Below the pieces are notes generated by a model. That model saw nothing but the letters and a program-made list of their open reading frames with translations. It was not told the origin of the DNA and ran no database searches. Source: Roseburia sp. (GTDB taxonomy: Bacteria > Bacillota > Clostridia > Lachnospirales > Lachnospiraceae). From it: a stretch of DNA of 16,388 nucleotides. The translations under genes and the position numbers were made by a program. The stretch covers positions 29,115 to 45,502 of the forward strand of contig DMYD01000055.1 in assembly GCA_003483745.1 (NCBI GenBank), read 5' to 3'. This document shows positions 1 through 5,404 of the stretch, piece after piece (the first letter of the stretch is position 1; each line of letters opens with the position of its first letter).

Positions 1-110
1 GCTATTTGTTCTTCTGTATCGCTTTTTACTGCAATATAAAAAACATCATAATCACTGGCATGTCGTATTTCCTGTGCCTCTGAAATCATTCGACCTATCA
101 GCCATTTATC
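1..110 (-). pseudogene. HEPN-domain protein remnant, 5'-truncated
   Basis: Reading the minus strand from base 110 gives an open frame (stop codon just before it) that runs off the window edge. From the ATG at 89-87 it reads MISEAQEIRHASDYDVFYIA and continues with acidic residues. This matches the last part of HEPN domains (PF05168-like, with the R..SDYD.F signature) that normally pair with a minimal nucleotidyltransferase. The first roughly 75-80 residues of a HEPN protein are absent: this fragment starts directly at the end of the nucleotidyltransferase gene and overlaps its stop codon by a few bases in another frame. HEPN proteins of such pairs are usually RNase toxins and the nucleotidyltransferase their antitoxin. 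I infer that a deletion removed the 5' part of the toxin gene. The rest lies outside the window, so a short product starting at base 89 cannot be excluded. Confidence 0.6.
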
Positions 111-433
111 TCAATTCCCTCCTTTGCCACGTTATTATAAAACGGGTAATTCGGTATCCAGATTTTAAAATGCTCTGCATTCTTTACAATCGGCATAATC
201 TCTGAATCATATTTCTCATTGATATCATAGGTAAAATCTCTTACCGCTTTCATATATTGATGTATCATATCATCATCACATTTTACCAATATCATAATAT
301 CTATATCGGAATCAAGACGGTTATCCCCCCTCGCATAAGAGCCATACAAAATCGTTTTCTCATAATCACACCCAAAAACGTTTTTTATTCCTTTAACATA
401 TTCTCTCAAAATATTAGATATACTTACTGGCAT
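98..433 (-). CDS. Minimal nucleotidyltransferase (MNT, antitoxin-type)
   Basis: This is a 111-residue protein of the DNA polymerase beta-like nucleotidyltransferase superfamily, the MNT/MntA type. The core motif GSYARGD starts at residue 31, followed by DSDIDIMI, giving the G-S and the two metal-binding Asp (about residues 43 and 45). A third acidic residue probably sits near Glu78. Full length for the family is about 95-115 residues, so the gene appears intact. The start at base 433 has a purine-rich site (GGAAAGGGGG) about 8 bases upstream. Family members paired with HEPN toxins can neutralise them by adding nucleotides; here the HEPN partner directly downstream is truncated, so this may be an orphan antitoxin. 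It has its own promoter (470-498). Confidence 0.85.
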   Translation of the reverse strand: MPVSISNILREYVKGIKNVFGCDYEKTILYGSYARGDNRLDSDIDIMILVKCDDDMIHQYMKAVRDFTYDINEKYDSEIMPIVKNAEHFKIWIPNYPFYNNVAKEGIEING

Positions 434-469
434 TCCGCTTCCCCCTTTCCTTCTGCATTCCTATTTAGA

Positions 470-498
470 ATTATAATGGAATCTCTGCAACTATTCAA
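470..498 (-). promoter_or_regulatory. Sigma-A-type promoter for the nucleotidyltransferase gene
   Basis: On the minus strand there is TTGAAT (498-493), a 17-base spacer and a perfect TATAAT (475-470). This is about 37 bases upstream of the start codon at 433, giving a leader of about 30 bases. It lies between the gene and the left target duplication of the 145-bp element, so the gene does not depend on the element for transcription. Confidence 0.6.
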
Positions 499-536
499 TA
501 GACTTGTTATCAGCTTTCTCTGTCTGAATCGACATT

Positions 537-681
537 GTTACTGTTCACTTGCAAGCTTGACAATTGCTGTCAAGCTGTGCGCCAAAGACTATATCATGCC
601 AGATTACAGCCCCATGCATCGAAGAAGCATTTAAAATGGGCTGTAATCGTTACTGCTCACACAGTATGTGTGAACAGTAAC
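537..681. mobile_element. MITE-like 145-bp element with 12-bp TIRs and 8-bp target duplication
   Basis: The element begins GTTACTGTTCAC (537-548) and ends with the exact reverse complement GTGAACAGTAAC (670-681). It is flanked on both sides by TCGACATT (529-536 and 682-689), an exact 8-bp direct repeat, as expected for a target-site duplication. It has no coding capacity. Inside are three further inverted repeats: AGCTTGACA/TGTCAAGCT (554-562 with 568-576), GATTACAGCCC/GGGCTGTAATC (602-612 with 638-648), and a near-perfect palindrome at the right end (649-681). This is the signature of a non-autonomous transposon (MITE). The parent transposase family is not identified; 8-bp duplications occur in several IS families. 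The insertion interrupts the recombinase remnant at 690-863. Confidence 0.8.
649..681. repeat. Right-end palindrome inside the MITE-like element
   Basis: GTTACTG-C-TCACACA (649-663), a three-base loop GTA, then TGTGTGA-A-CAGTAAC (667-681). This is 14 paired positions around one mismatch. The left arm is a second, 11-of-12 copy of the terminal inverted repeat, so the element carries three copies of its end sequence: one on the left and two facing each other on the right. Confidence 0.75.
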
Positions 682-689
682 TCGACATT

Positions 690-863
690 TACGGGTTTTC
701 CCTTAGTATTTACAAATAATAAGTTTTCAAACTCGCCCTTTATATCTTCTTGTATTGGTTTAACAATAATTTTCCGTAACTCTAACTGGCTTTTTATCGC
801 TTCCTCTGCCTCTGGTACTAATATCAACAGCAAAAACCCCGAAGTCACCTTCGGGGTTTTCAC
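690..863 (-). pseudogene. Tyrosine recombinase (integrase) fragment
   Basis: The minus-strand reading contains KTPKVTSG (coded at the terminator stem), then VPEAEEAIKSQLELRK and, further on, FENLLFVNTKGKPVNV. The spacing and pattern resemble the middle of the catalytic domain of integrases from conjugative elements of gut Clostridia: a T-P-K-T..SG.R.IPM segment, an (x)PEA/E-A-I helix, and a (G)(F/Y)..F(I/V)FxNxxGxP(x)N strand. The N-terminal arm-binding domain and the R-H-R-Y catalytic residues are missing. The usual Arg after SG is replaced by hydrophobic residues. A stop lies upstream in frame, and the downstream end is cut by the MITE-like element, whose duplicated target TCGACATT codes part of the last matching residues. 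I infer a dead relic of an integrated element. Recognition is from motif memory only. Confidence 0.5.
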
Positions 864-870
864 TGTTGAT
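823..870 (-). terminator. Intrinsic terminator downstream of amtB
   Basis: The stem CCCCGAAG (837-844) pairs with CTTCGGGG (849-856) around a four-base loop, followed on the minus strand by five T (836-832). It lies about 75 bases after the amtB stop and can end that transcript. The + strand has TTTT after the stem, so it could also work weakly in that direction. An outer perfect pair, ATCAACAG (823-830) with CTGTTGAT (863-870), extends the structure. Confidence 0.8.
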
Positions 871-888
871 GTATATACTAACTAAGGG

Positions 889-921
889 GATTAGATTTCA
901 CCAATCTAATCAAATTAGATT
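889..921. repeat. Overlapping alternative hairpins after the amtB stop
   Basis: GATTAGATT (889-897) pairs with AATCTAATC (903-911). The same central segment AATCTAAT (903-910) also pairs with ATTAGATT (914-921) around a three-base loop. The two hairpins exclude each other. Neither is followed by a T run on the minus strand, so neither is itself a terminator; they sit between the amtB stop and the terminator at 823-870. They may protect the mRNA 3' end or be the trace of short repeated DNA. Confidence 0.6.
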
Positions 922-929
922 AGTGCATA

Positions 930-2126
930 TTAATGTAACTCTCTGGATACGAAATCCGGATAACCTGACTCTAATCCATGCTCAGTGGAATCAAGTCCCT
1001 CAATTTCTTCCTGTGCAGTTACACGGAGACCGATCGTTTTCTTTAAGACGGTAAATACGATTCCCATTGTAATGATCGTCCAGCCCGCGATGCAGAGGAT
1101 GCCAAGTAACTGGATCAGCAGATGATGAACACCGCCGCCATAGAACAGTCCATCTTTGTAATCGAAAAGTCCTACTGCGATTGTTCCCCAGATACCGTTA
1201 CAGCCATGTACTGCAACTGCACCAACCGGGTCATCTACTTTTAATTTATCCTCAACAAAATATACTGCTACGCAGACAAGCACACCTGCGATCGCACCGA
1301 TAATAAAAGAACCGATCACATCTACATTTGCACAGCCGGCAGTAACTGCTACAAGACCTGCAAGAGATCCGTTTAATGACATGGAAACATCCGGTTTGCC
1401 ATTTCTGATCCATGTATAGATCATTGCTGTACAGGTTGCCACTGCAGGAGCAACTGTCGTTGTTGCAAAAATCTGTGATAACTGCATGGTGTCTGTTGCT
1501 GCTGCGCCGTTAAATCCATACCATCCAAACCAGAGAATGAATACACCAAGTGCACCGATCAGAATGTTGTGTCCAAGAATTGGTCTTGGTTTTCCGTTTT
1601 TGTCATATTTTCCGATACGAGGTCCTAACATTGCTGCACCGATGAAAGCTGTGATACCACCTACCATATGGATACATGCAGAACCGGCAAAATCTGTAAA
1701 TCCAAGATCAGTAAGCCACGGTGTTCCGCCCCATACCCAGTGAGCCTCGATCGGGTAAACACATAAACTGATAATAAAACTGTAAATACAATAGGTAATG
1801 AATTTGGTACGCTCTGCCATTGCTCCGGAAACGATCGTTGCTGCCGTTGCACAGAATACCAGGTTAAATACAAATCCGGACCAGTCTGTCTCTCCAAAAT
1901 GAGCAAATGGGTTTAAGCCCCAGCCGACGAATCCGCCATCTCCACATAAGAGATTGTATCCTAACAGATAAAATGCTACTGTACCAATACAAAAATCCAT
2001 CAGGTTCTTCATCGTAATGTTACCAACATTCTTTGATCTGGTAAAACCAGCCTCAACCATAGCAAATCCACATTGCATAAAAAATACTAACGCTGCACCC
2101 ATAAGGTACCATACACTCATATCCAT
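930..2126 (-). CDS. amtB: Ammonium transporter, Amt/MEP/Rh family
   Basis: A 398-residue polytopic membrane protein that conducts ammonium across the cytoplasmic membrane. It starts MDMSVWYLMGAALVFFMQCG, and the first membrane helix follows at once. Family hallmarks are GFAMVEAGFTRSKN near the N-terminus, the first twin-His segment DFAGSACIHMVGG, the second VHGCNGIWGT, many hydrophobic helices (about 11) and the cytoplasmic tail GLDSTEHGLESGYPDF, the typical PII-interacting end. The start at 2126 is chosen because AAGGAGG lies 8 bases upstream; a GTG at 2336 gives a longer open frame, but that extension is translation of leader repeats. It follows glnK, the usual partner that plugs the channel when nitrogen is plentiful. 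Its leader contains a terminator/antiterminator structure (2295-2355), which suggests regulation by transcription attenuation. Confidence 0.93.
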   Translation of the reverse strand: MDMSVWYLMGAALVFFMQCGFAMVEAGFTRSKNVGNITMKNLMDFCIGTVAFYLLGYNLLCGDGGFVGWGLNPFAHFGETDWSGFVFNLVFCATAATIVSGAMAERTKFITYCIYSFIISLCVYPIEAHWVWGGTPWLTDLGFTDFAGSACIHMVGGITAFIGAAMLGPRIGKYDKNGKPRPILGHNILIGALGVFILWFGWYGFNGAAATDTMQLSQIFATTTVAPAVATCTAMIYTWIRNGKPDVSMSLNGSLAGLVAVTAGCANVDVIGSFIIGAIAGVLVCVAVYFVEDKLKVDDPVGAVAVHGCNGIWGTIAVGLFDYKDGLFYGGGVHHLLIQLLGILCIAGWTIITMGIVFTVLKKTIGLRVTAQEEIEGLDSTEHGLESGYPDFVSRELH

Positions 2127-2133
2127 AATCAAA

Positions 2134-2290
2134 TCCTCCTTGTTTTGCGGAGCAAAATGCGACTGCCTTTGCAGGAGCAGAGGATTTTCCTCCTTGTTTT
2201 GCGGAGCAAAATGCATGCTATGTTTTTTATAGCATTTGCCTCTTGCAGGAGCAATGCCCAGCAAGCTGTGCAAGATTTTCCTCCTTGTTT
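2134..2290 (-). repeat. Family A leader repeats before amtB (three units)
   Basis: On the + strand, TCCTCCTTG starts at 2134, 2188 and 2279. Each is followed by a short hairpin: TTTTGC-GGA-GCAAAA in the first two units, TTTTTCGAAAAA in the third. The first unit is 54 bp. The second is 91 bp because about 37 bp with its own hairpin (ATGCTAT 2215-2221 with ATAGCAT 2229-2235) is inserted. The third is cut short by the upstream attenuator. Read on the minus strand, every unit ends hairpin, CAAGGAGGA, and the last copy is the ribosome binding site of amtB. Internal copies are followed by AAATCCTC, which can pair with and hide the SD; the final copy is not. The same family occurs at 2789-2915. Confidence 0.85.
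2226..2254 (-). promoter_or_regulatory. Possible promoter inside the amtB leader repeat
   Basis: On the minus strand, TTGCTC (2254-2249), a 17-base spacer and TATAAA (2231-2226). It lies within the extra 37 bp of the second family A unit. If active, it would let amtB be transcribed without passing the upstream terminator. The match is modest and the sequence is also part of a hairpin, so this is weak. Confidence 0.25.
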
Positions 2291-2294
2291 TTCG

Positions 2295-2355
2295 AAAAAA
2301 AAAGATAATCACGACCCCAGGTTCTCCCTGTGTCACAATTATCTCCTTTGATAAT
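2295..2355 (-). promoter_or_regulatory. Terminator/antiterminator attenuator between glnK and amtB
   Basis: Minus-strand terminator: GATAATTGTGAC (2343-2332) pairs with GTCGTGATTATC (2315-2304), including three G-U pairs. An inner CAGG/CCTG stem sits around GAGAA, and nine T follow (2303-2295). The 5' arm GATAAT (2343-2338) can instead pair with ATTATC (2355-2350) around the six-base loop AAAGGA, which would block the terminator. Loops of six with A at position 1 and G at position 4 are characteristic of RNA targets of ANTAR-domain antiterminators, which often control nitrogen genes in Clostridia. The structure is visible; the ANTAR link is inference. The first hairpin of the usual pair is not clearly present (a weaker GATGA/TCATC stem with a nine-base loop is at 2418-2436). 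Confidence 0.65.
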
Positions 2356-2444
2356 GATTTCTTCCTGATTCAATTTTTCTCATAATGTTATATTCATGAT
2401 CCTTTTCTTATTTTTCAGATGACTCCTCATTTCATCCAAAAAAC

Positions 2445-2783
2445 TTACAGTGCATCTACACCATGCTCGCCTGTTCGGATACGGATCGCGTCTTCCACCT
2501 CATACATGAAAATTTTACCATCACCGATGTGACCGGTATTAATCTGCTCTACGATCTTGTCGATCAGCTTTGGAGCAACTTCATCTGTCACAACTGTTTC
2601 TACTTTAATTTTCGGCAACAGATTGACTGCATACTCTGCACCACGGTAATTTTTAATGATACCTTTCTGATTACCGTAACCCATGCTGTTTACAATATTA
2701 AGACCATTTACCTCTTCACTGTCAAGTAAAGCCTTAAGATCTTCCAATTTCTCAGGTTTAATAATAATCTCTAATTTCTTCAT
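2445..2783 (-). CDS. glnK: Nitrogen regulatory PII protein
   Basis: A 112-residue PII-family signal protein, the same length as E. coli GlnB, which forms trimers that bind ATP/ADP and 2-oxoglutarate. The T-loop is in register: GYGNQKG at 35-41, NYRGAEY ending with Tyr51, the residue uridylylated in proteobacteria. The B-loop GHIGDGKIF and the C-terminal IRIRTGEHG are also present. The start at 2783 is set by AAGGAGGATTAGG just upstream; the reading frame stays open further upstream to 2978, but that part only translates the 54-bp leader repeats. It lies between glnN and amtB, so it should sense nitrogen state and act on the Amt channel and perhaps on glutamine synthetase. Whether the Tyr is modified in this organism cannot be told. 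It could equally be named glnB; the amtB neighbour favours glnK. Confidence 0.92.
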   Translation of the reverse strand: MKKLEIIIKPEKLEDLKALLDSEEVNGLNIVNSMGYGNQKGIIKNYRGAEYAVNLLPKIKVETVVTDEVAPKLIDKIVEQINTGHIGDGKIFMYEVEDAIRIRTGEHGVDAL

Positions 2784-2788
2784 CCTAA

Positions 2789-2915
2789 TCCTCCTTGTTT
2801 TCCGAAGGAAAATGCGACTGCCTTTGCAGGAGCAGAGGATTTTCCTCCTTGTTTTTCGGAGAAAAATGCGACTGCCTTTGCAGGAGCAGAGGATTTTTCT
2901 CCTTGTTTTGCGGAT
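2789..2915 (-). repeat. Family A leader repeats before glnK (three units, 54-bp period)
   Basis: On the + strand, TCCTCCTTG (TTCTCCTTG in the last) starts at 2789, 2843 and 2897, an exact 54-bp period. The hairpin next to each SD is TTTTCC-GAA-GGAAAA in the first unit and TTTTTC-GGA-GAAAAA in the second; the third is truncated at GCGGAT. Compared with the amtB units (TTTTGC/GCAAAA), both arms have changed together, so the stem is conserved while the sequence is not. A conserved CTGC..GCAG segment follows. Because 54 is a multiple of three, the units stay open in frame with glnK. The SD copy nearest glnK is its ribosome binding site. Confidence 0.88.
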
Positions 2916-2919
2916 TTCT

Positions 2920-2959
2920 GCGGTCATGGCAGCAGATTTTCTATCCGCTGCCACACCGC
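2920..2959. repeat. Large hairpin between glnN and glnK
   Basis: GCGGT (2920-2924) and GGCAGC (2928-2933) pair with GCTGCC (2947-2952) and ACCGC (2955-2959), giving 11 pairs with a small internal loop. No T run follows on the minus strand, so it is not an intrinsic terminator. It lies about 45 bases after the glnN stop, before the family A units, and may be a processing or stability structure separating the two messages. Confidence 0.6.
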
Positions 2960-3004
2960 TATTAAATACAAACTTCATACATCTATGGTTCTTTTCAGAT
3001 ATAT

Positions 3005-5125
3005 TTATACCTCAAATAACAGATCACCATAAGATGGCATTGGCCACATGGATTTGTCTACTAACATCTCAAGTTTATCAATCGGTGCTCTTAACTCATC
3101 CATTGCTGTCTTAACTTCATCTCTATAGTATACAGCCTGATCTCTGCCTTCTTCCATCTCTGCAGCTTTTTCCGTTACTACCTGTAATTTTGCCAGTGCC
3201 TTCTTGGAATCAGCCAGTAAAGAGGAAACCTGTGTCAGGATCTCTGTCTGTGCACTGACATCCGCACCACATGCTGTCTTTACAGAAGTGATAGAATCAG
3301 CAAGTACAGTTGTGTATTTGATAACAGCCGGAATAATCTGTTTGGTTGCAATATCGATTGCAGCTCTTGCCTCGATGTTGATCTCTTTTGAGTATGTCTC
3401 ATACTCGATCTCAACACGGGAGTCTAACTCTGCCTTTGTAAATACTTTGAATTTTTCAAATAATTTCACAGATTTCTCTGTATTTAATGCAGGGATTGCA
3501 TCTACCATGGAACGGATATTTGGAAGTCCGCGTCTCTCAGCTTCCGCTACCCACTCATCCGAATAACCGTTTCCGTTGAATACGATTCTCTGATGCTCTG
3601 TTGCATATTCTTTGATCAGATCATGTACTGCCATATCAAAGTCATCTGCTTTTTCAAGAACATCACATGCCTCTGCAAATGCCTCTGCAACGATTGTATT
3701 TAATACAACGTTCGGCTGAGCGATAGAATCCTGGGAACCTACCATACGGAATTCAAATTTATTACCGGTAAATGCAAACGGTGATGTTCTGTTACGGTCT
3801 GTCGCATCTTTCATAAAATCAGGAAGTGTCTTAACACCTGTCTCTAATTTCTGTCCAGCAAGACTGTGTGTAGCTTCGCCTGTGCTGATCAGCTGTGATA
3901 ATACATCCTGAAGCTGCTCTCCTAAGTATACGGAAACGATTGCTGGCGGTGCCTCGTTTGCTCCTAATCTGTGGTCATTTCCGACATCTGCTGCGGATTC
4001 TCTTAAAAGATCTGCATGTTTGTCAACTGCTTTTAAGATACAGGTAAGTACTAATAAGAACTGTACATTCTCATGAGGCGTTTTGCCTGGCTCTAACAGG
4101 TTGATTCCATCATCCGTTGTGATGGACCAGTTGTTGTGTTTACCGGAACCATTGACTCCGGCAAATGGTTTTTCATGAAGCAGGCACTGTAAGCCATGAC
4201 GTCCGGCTACTTTCTTTAAAGTTTCCATAATTAACTGGTTGTGGTCTACTGCGATATTTGCCTGTGCGTAGATTGGCGCTAACTCATGCTGTGCAGGAGC
4301 AACTTCATTGTGCTGTGTTTTTGCACTGACACCCAGTTTCCAGAGTTCCTCGTTTACATCCTTCATAAAGGAAGCAATTCTCTCACGGATTGCACCGAAG
4401 TAATGATCATCCATCTCCTGACCTTTTGGAGGCATTGCACCAAATAAGGTACGACCGGTAAAGATAAGGTCTTTTCTCTGTAAATATTTCTGTCTGTCTA
4501 CGATGAAATATTCCTGCTCCGGTCCAACAGAAGGAGTAACTCTCTTTGATGTTGTATTACCGAATAATTTTAACAGACGTAATGCCTGCTCATTGATCGC
4601 TTCCATAGAACGAAGAAGCGGTGTTTTCTGATCAAGGGCTTCACCTGTGTAAGAGCAGAAAGCTGTCGGAATACAAAGTGTTGCGCCTGCTGCATCCTGT
4701 CTTACGAATGCCGGTGAGGTACAATCCCAGGCGGTATATCCTCTTGCCTCGAATGTAGCTCTTAAACCACCGGATGGGAAAGAAGATGCATCCGGCTCGC
4801 CTTTGATCAGCTCTTTACCGGAAAAGCTCATTAATACCTTGCCATTCTCCATCGGTGCTGTAATGAATGAATCATGTTTCTCTGCCGTTACCCCAGTCAG
4901 TGGCTGGAACCAGTGAGTATAATGTGTTGCACCTTTTTCAATTGCCCATTCCTTCATCTCATGTGCAACAACATCTGCTGTTTCAAGGTCTAACTCGCGA
5001 CCTTCCTGAATGACTTCTTTTAATTTCTTGTAAACCTTCTTTGGCAGACGCTCCTGCATGACTGCATCATTGAATACGTTCTCGCCAAAAATCTCTGCTA
5101 CATTTAAGTATCCTGTTTCGCTCAT
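3005..5125 (-). CDS. glnN: Glutamine synthetase type III
   Basis: A 706-residue cytosolic enzyme making glutamine from glutamate, ammonia and ATP. The length and motifs are those of the GSIII class (about 700-730 residues), not GSI (about 440-470). Seen in order: an N-terminal GSIII-specific region; PSVGPEQEYFIVD (199-210) with metal-binding Glu; QHNEVAPAQHELAPIYAQAN (271-290); GVNGSGKHNNWS (323-334) of the nucleotide/glutamate site; and the C-terminal end WPMPSYGDLLFEV. The start at 5125 has AAAGGATG about 8 bases upstream. It has its own promoter (5326-5354) and a leader of nearly 200 bases containing a family B repeat. With glnK and amtB downstream it forms an ammonium uptake and assimilation unit; the glnN-glnK gap has no terminator, so read-through is likely. 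Confidence 0.95.
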   Translation of the reverse strand: MSETGYLNVAEIFGENVFNDAVMQERLPKKVYKKLKEVIQEGRELDLETADVVAHEMKEWAIEKGATHYTHWFQPLTGVTAEKHDSFITAPMENGKVLMSFSGKELIKGEPDASSFPSGGLRATFEARGYTAWDCTSPAFVRQDAAGATLCIPTAFCSYTGEALDQKTPLLRSMEAINEQALRLLKLFGNTTSKRVTPSVGPEQEYFIVDRQKYLQRKDLIFTGRTLFGAMPPKGQEMDDHYFGAIRERIASFMKDVNEELWKLGVSAKTQHNEVAPAQHELAPIYAQANIAVDHNQLIMETLKKVAGRHGLQCLLHEKPFAGVNGSGKHNNWSITTDDGINLLEPGKTPHENVQFLLVLTCILKAVDKHADLLRESAADVGNDHRLGANEAPPAIVSVYLGEQLQDVLSQLISTGEATHSLAGQKLETGVKTLPDFMKDATDRNRTSPFAFTGNKFEFRMVGSQDSIAQPNVVLNTIVAEAFAEACDVLEKADDFDMAVHDLIKEYATEHQRIVFNGNGYSDEWVAEAERRGLPNIRSMVDAIPALNTEKSVKLFEKFKVFTKAELDSRVEIEYETYSKEINIEARAAIDIATKQIIPAVIKYTTVLADSITSVKTACGADVSAQTEILTQVSSLLADSKKALAKLQVVTEKAAEMEEGRDQAVYYRDEVKTAMDELRAPIDKLEMLVDKSMWPMPSYGDLLFEV

Positions 5126-5211
5126 GTTCTACATCCTTTCTTCTTCACCGGTCTAATCCCCTAAGACTATTCCCTGCTTTTTTGAACAAATGTAAGAGAT
5201 TTTAAACCTCT

Positions 5212-5311
5212 ATTCTTGCGCTGCTTTTCAATGAAAACAACGTTTTCATTTGCATCTCAAGTTTGTGCGTAAGCACAAATCTTGCGTGTGAAAAATATAT
5301 TTTTCACACTA
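5212..5311 (-). repeat. Family B leader repeat in the glnN leader (copy 1)
   Basis: A 100-bp copy of the element also found at 7764-7844 and 9679-9758. On the + strand it runs from ATTCTTGCGCTGC to TTTTTCACACTA. It has hairpin 1 GTGTGAAAAA/TTTTTCACAC and hairpin 2 TTTGTGC-GTAA-GCACAAA (5262-5279). It differs from copy 3 by a 20-bp insertion that is itself a hairpin, ATGAAAAC/GTTTTCAT (5231-5249). On the minus strand an SD-like GAGGGTTTA precedes it and AGAGGTTTA follows it. It starts about 8 bases after the predicted transcription start, so hairpin 1 would form the very 5' end of the glnN mRNA. Confidence 0.88.
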
Positions 5312-5325
5312 AACCCTCGTTTCTT

Positions 5326-5354
5326 ATTGTACCTTGAAAGTGGATGAATGTCAG
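5326..5354 (-). promoter_or_regulatory. Sigma-A-type promoter of glnN
   Basis: On the minus strand, CTGACA (5354-5349), a 17-base spacer and TACAAT (5331-5326). The start point would be near 5318, giving a 5' leader of about 190 bases that contains the family B element. It lies downstream of the terminator at 5405-5443, so glnN can be transcribed independently of the aldolase gene. Confidence 0.65.
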
Positions 5355-5404
5355 TAAGAAATTTCTCCTATATGGCTTTTATAAAAAATTGTGTGACAAC
5401 TCCT

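Noticed and set aside
657..863. A 68-residue minus-strand reading frame as a real small gene
   Set aside because: It starts in the terminator, ends inside the MITE-like element and is better explained as an integrase fragment.
257..885. Plus-strand reading frames over 257-885 as genes
   Set aside because: They overlap the nucleotidyltransferase, the MITE-like element and the integrase relic, lack SD sites and have no recognisable motifs.
2127..2336. AmtB as a 468-residue protein starting at GTG 2336
   Set aside because: The extra N-terminus is translation of the attenuator and leader repeats, and the ATG at 2126 has an ideal SD and the family-typical first residues. Kept only as an observation.
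2789..2905. 54-bp periodic repeats as a CRISPR array
   Set aside because: There are no variable spacers; the whole unit is repeated and its hairpin varies by compensatory changes.
2784..2978. GlnK as a 177-residue protein starting at 2978
   Set aside because: The extension is an 18-residue basic repeat coded by the 54-bp units; PII proteins are about 112 residues and the start at 2783 has its own SD.
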